Source of the DNA: Solirubrobacteraceae bacterium
GTDB lineage: Bacteria; Actinomycetota; Thermoleophilia; Solirubrobacterales; Solirubrobacteraceae
NCBI GenBank assembly: GCA_025935735.1
Contig: JAICUS010000318.1
Span: forward strand, 1-7,056
DNA: 7,056 nt
Direction: 5' to 3'
The notes under the pieces are model-generated. The model worked only from the letters and a program-made list of their open reading frames with translations, was not told the DNA's origin and searched no databases. Shown here piece after piece: positions 1 through 6,900 of this stretch; within the stretch, counting starts at the first letter, position 1; every line of letters starts with the position of its first letter. Position numbers and translations under genes: made by a program.

Positions 1-68
1 CCCTGCCAGCGCACGAACGGCGACGACCAGGCGGCGTCGAGCGGGATGCAGACGTTCTCGAACCTCAT
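1..68 (-). CDS. Probable thiolase-family protein, N-terminal fragment (runs off the left edge)
   Basis: Only the first 22 codons are inside the window. The ATG at 68-66 overlaps the TGA of the thioesterase gene (67-65) in an ATGA arrangement, which suggests translational coupling. The visible protein begins MRFENVCIPLDAAWSSPFVR and continues WQ. From memory, a short hydrophobic strand followed by a W-S-[ST]-P-F-x-R-W-Q-G stretch opens one group of thiolase-family proteins (acetyl-CoA acetyltransferase-like). No catalytic Cys or His can be seen, so this is recognition of an N-terminus only. A thiolase fits its neighbours, a hydroxycinnamoyl-CoA synthetase and a 4-hydroxybenzoyl-CoA thioesterase, because it could release acetyl-CoA from a beta-ketoacyl-CoA intermediate. 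That a gene starts here is fairly likely from the overlap and codon pattern; the product name is tentative. Confidence 0.5.
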   Translation of the reverse strand, partial: MRFENVCIPLDAAWSSPFVRWQ

Positions 69-478
69 CGCGGGCGGACGGCGATCGTGACCCGCGAGAT
101 CGCGCACAGCCGCCCCTCGCCGTCGGTGTGGTCGATCTCCCACACCCACGTCGTGCGCCCGCGATGGCGCCGCCGGGCCGTCGCGGTGATCCACTCGCCG
201 CGGGCGCCGCGCAGGAAGCTCGTGTCATTGGAGGTGCCCATGGCCGCGAAGCCGTCCGGGTAGACGACCGCGACCGTCGCCTCCGTGGCCAGCATCTCGG
301 CCAGCGCCGCGTAGGCGCCGCCGTGAATGAGCCCGAAGCGCTGCTTGACCCGGTTCGCGACGGGAAAGCGCGCGACCGCGTGCTCCTCGGCGAGCTCGAC
401 CACCTCGAACCCGAGGACGCCGTCCAGGCAGTCCTCCTCGGCGACCGCGTAGTCGGCGCCCACATCCGGCATGTTCAC
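65..478 (-). CDS. fcbC: 4-hydroxybenzoyl-CoA thioesterase-like hotdog protein (Arthrobacter FcbC type)
   Basis: A 137-residue single-domain hotdog thioesterase of the PaaI/4HBT-II group, predicted cytosolic, that would hydrolyse an aromatic acyl-CoA to the free acid and CoA. From memory it resembles the Arthrobacter 4-hydroxybenzoyl-CoA thioesterase along its whole length: an N-terminal PDV-x(4)-Y-x-V-A segment, then Q46, the FGLIHGGAY loop with H52, and the LAEMLATEATVAVV helix with E61 and T65, and a C-terminal IAVRPR. These four residues match Gln58, His64, Glu73 and Thr77 reported for that enzyme's active site. The start chosen is GTG at 478, giving a GTGA overlap with the upstream stop (477-475). 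The alternative is ATG at 472 (135 aa), 2 nt after that stop. The gene lies directly after a feruloyl-CoA synthetase-like gene, so the substrate could be 4-hydroxybenzoyl-, vanilloyl- or benzoyl-CoA. A general PaaI-like proofreading thioesterase is the main alternative. Confidence 0.85.
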   Translation of the reverse strand: MNMPDVGADYAVAEEDCLDGVLGFEVVELAEEHAVARFPVANRVKQRFGLIHGGAYAALAEMLATEATVAVVYPDGFAAMGTSNDTSFLRGARGEWITATARRRHRGRTTWVWEIDHTDGEGRLCAISRVTIAVRPR

Positions 479-2301
479 CGGGGGCAGATGATCACCTCCG
501 CCCCCGGCTCGGCCGCGTAGAGCGCCTCGACCGCGTCGGCCCGGCACTCCAGCACCGCGCGCTGGTTGATGTAGCCCTTGTCGGTGATCTCGTTGGCGTC
601 CAGCGACGGCGGCTCGGCCTGCAGCAGCACCCGGCAGATCCGCGTGGACGACGCCGGGTTCTCGGCGTTGTGGGCGGCGAGGCGCTCGCGCAGGAACTCC
701 GCGACGGCGGGCGAGCGCACGAGCGTCTCGGGCGCGGCGTCCGGCTCGCCGGCGAGCTCCCGCGCCGCGCCCGGGTTCAGCCAGGCCAGCAGCGCCACCT
801 CGCCGCGCCCCTCGCCGCACACCACGGCGTCCTGCAGCAGCGGCGACGCGGCGGCCAGCGCGGCCACGCGCAGGGTCCCCACCGACACGAACGTGCCGGT
901 CATCAGCTTGAAGTCCTCCACCACGCGCCCGTCGAACACGAGCCCCTTGGCCGGGTCGTCCGGGTCCTCGAGCCGGCCGGCATCGCCGGTGCGGTAGAAG
1001 CCGTCCTCGTCGAACGCCTCGCGGGTGAGGTCGTCGCGGCCGAGGTAGCCGGGCGTGACGTTGGGGCCCTTGACCCGCATCTCCAGCTTCTCGCCCACCG
1101 GCGCGAGCTTGATCTTCACGCCCGGCACCGGCACGCCGATCACGCCCGCCCGGTCGATCGGGAAGTGCGCGGCCGTGGCCAGCGGCGACGTCTCGGTCAG
1201 CCCCCAGGACGAGGTCATCATCACCGGCTCGCCGCGCTCTTGGCGGGCGACGCGCTCCAGCCGCGTCCACAGGTCCTGCGGCAGCGCCGCGGCGGCGTAG
1301 AAGATCAGCTCCAGGCGCTCGAAGAAGCGAGCGCGCAGGTCGGTGTCGCGCTCCAGGAACGGCAGCAGCGCGCCGTAGCCGGCGGGGACGTTGAAGTAGA
1401 TCGTCGGCGCGACCTCGGTGAGGTTGCGCACGGTGGTCGGGATCAGCGGCGGCACCGGCCGGCCCGCGTCGATGTACAGCGTCCCGCCGCGCTTGAGGAT
1501 GAGGTTGAAGTTGTGGTTGCCGCCGAACGTGTGGTTCCACGGCAGCCAGTCGACGATCACCGGCGGCGTGACCTCTGTGAACGGCCAGATCTGCGCGAGG
1601 CTCTGCTGGTTGGCGCACAGCATCCGGTGCGTGTTGACCACGCCCTTGGGCAGGTCGGTCGAGCCCGAGGTGAACAGGATCTTGGCGACGCTGTCGGGGC
1701 CGACGGCGCGCAGCGCGTCGTCCACCGCCCGCGTCGGCCGGGCCGCCTCCAGCTCGGCGAACGTGGTCGCGCCGCCGCCGCGGGAGAGCACGAGCTCCGC
1801 GCCGCCGAAGTCGACCGCGGCCAGCACGCCGGCGAACTGCTCGCCGTCGGCCGCGTAGACGAGCCCCGGCTTGATCAGCTTGGCGATGTGCTTGACCTTG
1901 CCGTAGTCCTGGCTCATCAGCGAGTAGGCCGGCGAGACGGGCACGACGGTCACCCCGGCGAGGAAGCCGCCGAGGGTCAGCAGCGCGTGGTCGATCGCGT
2001 TGCCCGACAGCAGCAGCAGCGGCCGCTCGGGGCTGAGCCCGCGGTCCAGCAGCGCCTGCGCGATCGCGCTCGCCCGGCGGTTCGCCTCCCCCCAGCCGAC
2101 CCTGATCCAGTCACCGTCGCCGCCGTCGCGCTCGGCCAGGAACGTCCGGTCCGGCGCCTCCGCGGCCCAACGCCGCAACAGCACGCCGAGGCTCGCCTCA
2201 TACGGCTCGAGCGGCATCTCCGAGCTCAGGACCTGCGCGCCCCCGGCCGCCTCCCGGCGGACGATCCGTGGCGGCGCGAGCGCAGGCTGCGTCAGCGTCA
2301 T
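475..2301 (-). CDS. fcs: Feruloyl-CoA / hydroxycinnamoyl-CoA synthetase (AMP-forming)
   Basis: An ANL-superfamily adenylating enzyme of 608 residues, the usual length for feruloyl-CoA synthetases. It would convert ferulate, p-coumarate or a related acid plus ATP and CoA to the CoA thioester. Family-specific blocks are clear: [11 protein letters not shown] near residues 223-233, [17 protein letters not shown] at 250-266, GTLYID at 274-279, the A5 motif [10 protein letters not shown] at 364-373, YRTGD at 436-440, [18 protein letters not shown] from 458, and C-terminal [10 protein letters not shown] with the presumed catalytic Lys at 575. These features separate it from generic fatty-acyl-CoA ligases. 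The phosphate-binding loop reads [11 protein letters not shown], with Asp216 where the family normally has Gly. The start is set at the ATG at 2301, which has AGGAGG 8 nt upstream. The in-frame ATG at 2307 is only 2 nt from the same site. It is the first gene after a GC hairpin and is coupled to the thioesterase gene. Substrate choice among hydroxycinnamates cannot be read from sequence. Confidence 0.9.
   Translation of the reverse strand: MTLTQPALAPPRIVRREAAGGAQVLSSEMPLEPYEASLGVLLRRWAAEAPDRTFLAERDGGDGDWIRVGWGEANRRASAIAQALLDRGLSPERPLLLLSGNAIDHALLTLGGFLAGVTVVPVSPAYSLMSQDYGKVKHIAKLIKPGLVYAADGEQFAGVLAAVDFGGAELVLSRGGGATTFAELEAARPTRAVDDALRAVGPDSVAKILFTSGSTDLPKGVVNTHRMLCANQQSLAQIWPFTEVTPPVIVDWLPWNHTFGGNHNFNLILKRGGTLYIDAGRPVPPLIPTTVRNLTEVAPTIYFNVPAGYGALLPFLERDTDLRARFFERLELIFYAAAALPQDLWTRLERVARQERGEPVMMTSSWGLTETSPLATAAHFPIDRAGVIGVPVPGVKIKLAPVGEKLEMRVKGPNVTPGYLGRDDLTREAFDEDGFYRTGDAGRLEDPDDPAKGLVFDGRVVEDFKLMTGTFVSVGTLRVAALAAASPLLQDAVVCGEGRGEVALLAWLNPGAARELAGEPDAAPETLVRSPAVAEFLRERLAAHNAENPASSTRICRVLLQAEPPSLDANEITDKGYINQRAVLECRADAVEALYAAEPGAEVIICPR
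490..499 (-). promoter_or_regulatory. Strong but distant Shine-Dalgarno match before the thioesterase gene
   Basis: On the minus strand GGAGGTGATC is an uninterrupted match to the 16S anti-Shine-Dalgarno sequence. It lies inside the last codons of the CoA-synthetase gene (Glu-Val-Ile). Its end is 11 nt from the GTG at 478 and 17 nt from the ATG at 472. The spacing is long, but it favours the GTG. It may also be a coincidence of codon content. Confidence 0.4.
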
Positions 2302-2309
2302 ACCCATCT

Positions 2310-2315
2310 CCTCCT
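2310..2315 (-). promoter_or_regulatory. Ribosome binding site deciding the fcs start
   Basis: The minus strand reads TGAGGAGGAGATGGGTATG here. AGGAGG lies 8 nt before the ATG at 2301 but 2 nt before the ATG at 2307, so the downstream ATG is the better start. Confidence 0.6.
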
Positions 2316-2341
2316 CACGGGCTCTCTGCCCATTGAGCGTA

Positions 2342-2373
2342 TCCGGGCGGGCGCGGAGATGCGCCCGCCCGGA
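2342..2373 (-). terminator. Perfect GC-rich hairpin between the acetoacetyl-CoA synthetase and fcs genes
   Basis: A 13-bp uninterrupted inverted repeat: left arm 2342-2354, right arm 2361-2373, 6-nt loop at 2355-2360. The stem is 12 G-C pairs closed by one A-T pair. It begins 12 nt past the stop codon of the acetoacetyl-CoA synthetase gene (2386). On the minus strand the stem is followed by ATACGCTC rather than a run of T, so it is not a textbook intrinsic terminator. It could be a U-tract-less terminator or an RNA-processing or stability hairpin that sets unequal expression of the genes on either side. Confidence 0.55.
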
Positions 2374-2385
2374 GGGAGATCAGGC

Positions 2386-4266
2386 TCACCGGCGCCGGGC
2401 GTACGCGACGAAGGCGTCGATCGCCTCCGGCTGCGCGAGCGCGCCGCGGCTGGCCACGCGCTCGGCGGGCTCGCCGCGCAGGATGCGCTTGACCGGCGCC
2501 TCGAGCTTCTTGCCGGTGAGCGTGCGCGGGATGCCCGGGACGGCCGCGATCGTGTCGGGGACGTGGCGGGGCGAGAGCTGCTCGCGCAGCGTGCGGGCGA
2601 TCCTCGCGCGCAGGGCGTCGTCGAGGTCGGCGACCACGAACAGGATCAGCTCGCCGGCACCGCCGCCGGGGTCCTCGAGGTGGACGACGAGGCTGTCGCG
2701 CACCTCCGGCAGCTCCTCCACCACCGCGTAGAGCTCGCTCGTGCCCATGCGCACGCCGCCGCGATTGAGGGTCGCGTCGGAGCGGCCGGTGACGATGCAG
2801 GTGCCGGCCTCGGTGAAGCGCGCCCAGTCGCCCTGGCGCCACACGCCGGGGTAGGCGTCGAAGTAGGCCGCCCGGTAGCGCGAGCCGTCGTCGTCGCCCC
2901 AGAAGCGCACGGGCATCGACGGGCTGGGCCGGCGGATCACCAGCTCGCCGAGCTCGCCGACGACCTCGTTCCCGTCCAGGTCGAACGCCGCGGTGTCCAT
3001 GGCCAGCGCCCGGCCGGCGATCTCGCCGCGGACCACGGGCAGCATCGGGCCGCCGGAGACGATCGCGCTGCACACGTCGGTGCCGCCGGTCCCGTTGACC
3101 AGCAGGACGTCGGGGCCGAGCTGCTCGTAGACGTAGTCGTAGCCCTCGCCGGGCAGCGGCGAGCCGGCCGTGGCCACCACCCTGACGCGGCTCAGGTCGA
3201 GGTCGCGGCCGGGCTGCAGGCCGGCCTTGCGGCAGGCCATCAGGAACGCCGGCGCGAGCCCCATGTGCGTGGCGCCCGTCTCCTCGGCGACGCGCCACTG
3301 CTCGAGCATCTCCGGGTACGCCGGGTCGCCGTCGACCATGACGATCGACCCGCGCAGCAGCAGGGCGCTGACCAGCGCGTTCCACATCATCCAGGCGGTG
3401 GTGGTGAACTGCAGCAGCCGGTCGCCGGGCCGGATGTCCCAGGTCAGCCCCATGTTCTTGCAGTGCTCGACCAGGATGCCGCCGTGGCCGTGGACGATCG
3501 CCTTGGGCAGGCCGGTCGTGCCGGAGCTGAACAGGATGTAGAGCGGGTGGTCGAACGGGAGCGGGTCGAACGCGAGCTCGCCCGGCTCGGCGGTCAGCTC
3601 CTCCCAGCCGGTGGCGTCGTCGCCGTAGCCGAGCTCGACCACGCGCTCGAGGCTCGGCAGCCCGGCGCGGATGGCGGCGAGCGCCTCCGTGCGGTCGACG
3701 CGCGCCTCGCGGTGGACGTAGCCGCGCACGGCCAGCAGCAGCTTCGGCTCGAGCTGGGCGAAGCGGTCGGTCACGCTGCGCGGGCCGAACTCGGGGCCGA
3801 CGCTGGCCCAGATCGCGCCCAGCGAGGCGCAGGCCAGGAACGCCGCGAGCGTCTCGGGGATGTTCGGCAGGCAGGCGACGACGCGGTCGCCCTTCGCCAC
3901 GCCGAGGCGCTGCAGCCCGGCGCGGGCGCGGGCGACCTGGTCGCGCAGGTCGTCGAAGCTCAGCTCCCGCGGGCCGCGGGTGCGCGAGCGGGCGACGATC
4001 GCGGTGTCGGCGCCGGCGGGCAGCATGTGCTCGGCGTAGTTGAGCGTCGCGCCGGGGAACCACTCGGCGCCGGGCATCTCGCGCCGGCCGAGGACGCGCG
4101 CGTGCGGGGAATGCGACTTCAGCCCGAAGAAGTCCCAGATCGCCTGCCAGAACCCCTCGAGGTCGGAGACCGACCAGCGGAACAGCTCGTCGTAGCGGTC
4201 GTATCCGGCCCGCGCGGCGAAGCGCTCCACGTTGGACGTGCCGTCCGGTGTCCACAGCACGCTCAC
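2386..4266 (-). CDS. aacS: Acetoacetyl-CoA synthetase (acetoacetate-CoA ligase)
   Basis: A 626-residue ANL-superfamily enzyme that activates acetoacetate with ATP and CoA in the cytosol. The N-terminal acetyl-CoA synthetase-like region has LFRWSVSDLEGFW (28-40) and EWFPGATLNYAEHML (68-82), typical of this family. The A3 loop is FSSGTTGLPKAIVHGHGG (246-263), a nearly diagnostic string. Further family blocks are TTTAWMMWN (288-296), FLMACRKAG (341-349), GTGGTDVCSA (392-401), PSMPVRFWGD (449-458), GVWRQGDW (474-481), GRSDATLNRGGVRMGTSE (494-511), LSPRHVPD (564-571) and RTLTGKKLEAPVK (581-593) with the A10 lysine. Length is slightly under the usual 650 or so. The start is GTG at 4266 in a GTGA overlap with the amidohydrolase stop, with GGAGG 11 nt upstream. 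It may recover acetoacetate made by aromatic ring cleavage or ketone-body/polyhydroxybutyrate turnover. A related beta-keto or branched acid is an alternative substrate. Confidence 0.92.
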   Translation of the reverse strand: MSVLWTPDGTSNVERFAARAGYDRYDELFRWSVSDLEGFWQAIWDFFGLKSHSPHARVLGRREMPGAEWFPGATLNYAEHMLPAGADTAIVARSRTRGPRELSFDDLRDQVARARAGLQRLGVAKGDRVVACLPNIPETLAAFLACASLGAIWASVGPEFGPRSVTDRFAQLEPKLLLAVRGYVHREARVDRTEALAAIRAGLPSLERVVELGYGDDATGWEELTAEPGELAFDPLPFDHPLYILFSSGTTGLPKAIVHGHGGILVEHCKNMGLTWDIRPGDRLLQFTTTAWMMWNALVSALLLRGSIVMVDGDPAYPEMLEQWRVAEETGATHMGLAPAFLMACRKAGLQPGRDLDLSRVRVVATAGSPLPGEGYDYVYEQLGPDVLLVNGTGGTDVCSAIVSGGPMLPVVRGEIAGRALAMDTAAFDLDGNEVVGELGELVIRRPSPSMPVRFWGDDDGSRYRAAYFDAYPGVWRQGDWARFTEAGTCIVTGRSDATLNRGGVRMGTSELYAVVEELPEVRDSLVVHLEDPGGGAGELILFVVADLDDALRARIARTLREQLSPRHVPDTIAAVPGIPRTLTGKKLEAPVKRILRGEPAERVASRGALAQPEAIDAFVAYARRR

Positions 4267-5117
4267 AGCCCGAGCAGCCTCCGCGCGTTCTCCTTGAGGA
4301 TCAGCGGCCGCACCTCGGGCTTGATGTCCAGCGCGGCGAAGTCGCGCAGCCAGCGCTCGGGGGTCAGCGCGGGGAAGTCGGTGCCGAACAGCACCTTGTC
4401 CTTGAGCAGGCTGTTCGCGTAGCGGACCAGCTGCGGCGGGAAGTACCTCGGGCTCCAGCCGGACAGGTCGATCCACACGTTCGGCTTGTGCACGGCCACC
4501 GACAGCGCCTCGTCCTGCCAGGGCACCGACGGGTGGGCCATGATCACCTGCATCTCCGGGAAGTCCGCGGCCACCTCGTCCAGGTGGATCGGGTTGGAGT
4601 ACTTGAGCAGGATCCCGCCGCCGCCCCGCAGCCCCGAGCCGACCGCCGTCTGCCCGGTGTGGAAGACCGCCGGCAGCCGGTGCTCGGCGATCACCTCATA
4701 CAGCGGGTAGGCCAGCCGGTCGTCGGGGAAGAAGGCCTGCAGGCTCGGGTGGAACTTGAAGCCGCGCACGGCGTGCTCGGCGATCAGCCGGCGGGCCTCC
4801 TCGGCGGCGTCCGGGCGGTGCGGGTCGATGGAGACGAACGGGATCAGCACGTCCTCGTGGTCGGCCGCCAGCCGCAGCACCTCGTCGTTGCTCACCGGCC
4901 CGCCCCAGCGAACGGTGTCGACCATGAAGCACACCGCGGCCATGCGCCGCTCGCGGTAATAGTCCGCCAGCTCGGGGACGTTGAGCAGCAGCTCGGAGCC
5001 GAACACCTGCGCCACCGCCCCCTCGGGCGAGTCCTCAGGGAACCCCCGGCCGGTCAGCGAGGCGTTGACGTGCACGTGCACGTCGACGGCTTCCAGGGCG
5101 TCGGCGTCGATCGGCAC
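4263..5117 (-). CDS. Amidohydrolase-2 family metal-dependent hydrolase or decarboxylase
   Basis: A 284-residue TIM-barrel protein of the amidohydrolase-related family (COG2159-like). Metal and active-site positions are visible in order: DVHVH at 12-16 (the HxH after strand 1), RGFKFHP with K121 and H123, VFHTG with H153, IMAHPS with H195, and FGTDFP with the terminal acid D247. The C-terminus ILKENARRLLGL is characteristic of the family. Members are zinc- or manganese-type hydrolases, hydratases and non-oxidative decarboxylases of aromatic acids (ACMSD, gamma-resorcylate and 5-carboxyvanillate decarboxylase relatives); the sequence does not decide which. It has no likeness to HutI, so it does not make this a histidine operon. 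The start is GTG at 5117, 4 nt after the methyltransferase stop, with AGG 8 nt upstream. The reading frame stays open further upstream, but the family normally begins just before the HxH strand. Its stop overlaps the acetoacetyl-CoA synthetase start, so the two are probably co-expressed. Confidence 0.85.
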   Translation of the reverse strand: MPIDADALEAVDVHVHVNASLTGRGFPEDSPEGAVAQVFGSELLLNVPELADYYRERRMAAVCFMVDTVRWGGPVSNDEVLRLAADHEDVLIPFVSIDPHRPDAAEEARRLIAEHAVRGFKFHPSLQAFFPDDRLAYPLYEVIAEHRLPAVFHTGQTAVGSGLRGGGGILLKYSNPIHLDEVAADFPEMQVIMAHPSVPWQDEALSVAVHKPNVWIDLSGWSPRYFPPQLVRYANSLLKDKVLFGTDFPALTPERWLRDFAALDIKPEVRPLILKENARRLLGL

Positions 5118-5121
5118 CCGC

Positions 5122-6768
5122 TCAACCTGCCAGATCGTCGAGCCGGATGTTCCTCTCGAGCTCGTCGAGGCACCACGCGGCCCAGTCGCCGACCACATCC
5201 GGCGCCGGCAGCGGCAGCGCCTCGAGCTCGTAGGCGGACACGGCGACCGTGCCCGTCATGCACCGGTACAGGCGGTCGTACGTCGCGGTGTTGAGCAGCG
5301 CGGCCAGGAGCTCGGGCGTGAGCTCGCTGTCCACGTCGGCACGACGCAGCACGTTCACGTGGTTCTCGACCACGACGGCACCGCCCCACCCGGCGAGCTC
5401 AGAACGGCCGAGCGCCGCGGCGACCAGCCTCCTCGGCTGCTCCGGCGCGGTGGTCCGCCGGACGAGCACCGCGGGCTCGGACAACCGCATGAACAGGTCA
5501 CGCTCGCGCAGGCGGATCCAGCGTTGAGCGTCGCGCGCCGGGTTCCGCCGGACGATGCCGGCGCCCACGTCGGCCGCCCAGAGGATCGGCAGCGCATCGC
5601 GCACCGGGTCACCGACGATCTGGGGCTTGTGGCGGTTCCACACCAGGGGCCCCGTACTGGCCGTCCATCCGTAATCCGTGATCCGGTGCCGGAGCCGCGC
5701 CGCTGAGCGGATGAGCCCTCGGTCCGATGACGAGCGGGGAAGCAGCCACGGGCGGCCGGGCGCTTCGGGGGCCAGGCGCGCGACCCCCAGCGAAGCTGTC
5801 CGCGTGTGGCCATTGACGCGCTGAGTGGAGCAGGCCACTTCCGCCGGCTCTGCTCCCTTGTGAAAGACGGCGAGGCACGTCTCCTGGAGCACTTCCGCGA
5901 ACACGCCCGCGCGGTCGTCGATCACCCGCAGGCGCACGAGCGGCGCCTCGACCGCCAGGTACGCGCGAAGGCGCTGGTAATAGGCTCCACCGAGGAAGCT
6001 CGCCGGCAGCACCGCGGCAACCCCACCGCCCGGCCGAACACGCTCCACCGCCGCGTGAAGGAAGACGCCGTACCAGTTCGCGTGGCCGTAGAGCGTCCGC
6101 GACCAGCGAACGCGCTGGGCCGGGTCGAGCGAGGCGCGCCCGAACGGCGGGTTCATGACGACGACCCCGGCGCTCGCGCTCTCGACGTCCAGCCCGTCGC
6201 CGCACGACAGCATCGCCGGCAGCGGCTGCCGCTCCGCCTCCGGGATGCGTGCCCAGAACGGCAGCAGCTCGGCCGCGAGGATCGCGTTCCCGAGCCAGAC
6301 GGCGTGCGCGTCGTTGTCGATGCCGCGGAAGGCGGTGGCCGCCGCCACGAGGGCGGCACGCGGGTCCGCGCCCCGGCGCGCGCGGGCGAAGCGTTCCAGC
6401 CGCGGCAGCAGCAGCGCGCCGGCGCCGCTCGCCGGGTCGACGACCGGGGCGTCGATCGCGATGCCGGACCGATCCAGCTCCTCCCAGAGGCCACGCGCCA
6501 GCGGCTCCGGGGTGTAATGGCGGCCGAAGCGACGGCGGCTCTCGGTGCTGAGCCCGCTCGCGTATGCCTCGCCCAACGCGAAGCCGGAGACGCGGCCGGC
6601 GCTCCCGCCTGCGGCGGCCGGCAGGCCGCATGGGGGCGCCGGCAGCGCGCGCCGCCAGTCGCACCATTCCGACGGCAGCCCGGCCTCCCGAGCGCGACCC
6701 GCCCACCATCCGGGCACCGCCGCGAGCGCAGCGGCCCCCCGGGGCGCGTCCATCGTCACGGCGTTCAT
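5122..6768 (-). CDS. Class gamma N6-adenine DNA methyltransferase, apparently without a restriction partner
   Basis: A 548-residue AdoMet-dependent DNA adenine methylase of the TaqI/Eco57I-like group. Motifs run in gamma order: motif X RRFGRHYTPEPLA (79-91), motif I DPASGAG (111-117), the motif II acid in GIDND (149-153), CGDGLD (189-194), and motif IV NPPFG (206-210), the catalytic N-P-P-F that contacts the flipped adenine. A long C-terminal part, including STGPLVWNRHKPQIV (371-385) and ENHVNVL (468-474), is probably the target-recognition region. The start is uncertain: ATG 6768 is used, ATG 6753, ATG 6801 and TTG 6858 are in frame, and none has a good Shine-Dalgarno site. No endonuclease domain is fused and none is encoded in the adjoining 5 kb or so downstream. 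Hand counts of two lines gave about 65% and 68% GC against about 73% in one line of the acetoacetyl-CoA synthetase, a weak hint of separate origin. It ends 4 nt before a metabolic gene. Confidence 0.88.
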   Translation of the reverse strand: MNAVTMDAPRGAAALAAVPGWWAGRAREAGLPSEWCDWRRALPAPPCGLPAAAGGSAGRVSGFALGEAYASGLSTESRRRFGRHYTPEPLARGLWEELDRSGIAIDAPVVDPASGAGALLLPRLERFARARRGADPRAALVAAATAFRGIDNDAHAVWLGNAILAAELLPFWARIPEAERQPLPAMLSCGDGLDVESASAGVVVMNPPFGRASLDPAQRVRWSRTLYGHANWYGVFLHAAVERVRPGGGVAAVLPASFLGGAYYQRLRAYLAVEAPLVRLRVIDDRAGVFAEVLQETCLAVFHKGAEPAEVACSTQRVNGHTRTASLGVARLAPEAPGRPWLLPRSSSDRGLIRSAARLRHRITDYGWTASTGPLVWNRHKPQIVGDPVRDALPILWAADVGAGIVRRNPARDAQRWIRLRERDLFMRLSEPAVLVRRTTAPEQPRRLVAAALGRSELAGWGGAVVVENHVNVLRRADVDSELTPELLAALLNTATYDRLYRCMTGTVAVSAYELEALPLPAPDVVGDWAAWCLDELERNIRLDDLAG

Positions 6769-6853
6769 AGGTCGGATTGAACGGGAGGGCCCCGACGGCA
6801 TCGCCCGTCGCGCGCAGGTGCCGCCTCGACGCGTGCTGGTCAGGTTGCGCAGG

Positions 6854-6878
6854 CACAAGCGTCACAAGCTGCGCACAA
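6854..6878. repeat. Three CACAA direct repeats spaced about one helical turn
   Basis: CACAA occurs at 6854-6858, 6863-6867 and 6874-6878, with start-to-start distances of 9 and 11 bp. The first two extend to CACAAGC. Same-face spacing in a divergent promoter region suggests a regulator-binding array, but the unit is short enough to arise by chance. Confidence 0.35.
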
Positions 6879-6900
6879 ATGAGCAGATCGACCGAATTGC

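Noticed and set aside
479..1618. A possible long N-terminal extension of the thioesterase into the CoA-synthetase region.
   Set aside because: The upstream part is an Arg/Gly-rich shadow of fcs. Similarity to known thioesterases begins only at the PDV segment next to the GTG/ATG starts.
2315..4255. A 646-codon minus-strand frame overlapping the acetoacetyl-CoA synthetase.
   Set aside because: It is a +1 shadow of that gene. The other frame carries all the enzyme motifs, while this one is Arg-rich with none.
670..4422. A 1250-codon open frame on the plus strand.
   Set aside because: It lies antisense to two strongly recognised CoA ligases. Its translation is low-complexity Arg/Ala/Gly/Val with many His, Gln and Asp residues and no domain, as expected for a stop-poor shadow frame in high-GC DNA.
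4263..5117. Reading the amidohydrolase as HutI, which with the lyase-like gene would make a histidine-use operon.
   Set aside because: Its motifs (DVHVH, RGFKFHP, GTDFP) are amidohydrolase-2 type and not those of imidazolonepropionase. No hutU, hutF or hutG is present.
5118..5198. An extended amidohydrolase start at ATG 5198.
   Set aside because: It would overlap the methyltransferase C-terminus by about 77 nt and add an unconserved Ser/Gly-rich leader. The family begins just before the HxH strand.
5806..6780. A 324-codon plus-strand frame opposite the methyltransferase.
   Set aside because: It is antisense to a gene with all methyltransferase motifs, has no recognisable domain and has a composition typical of a shadow frame.
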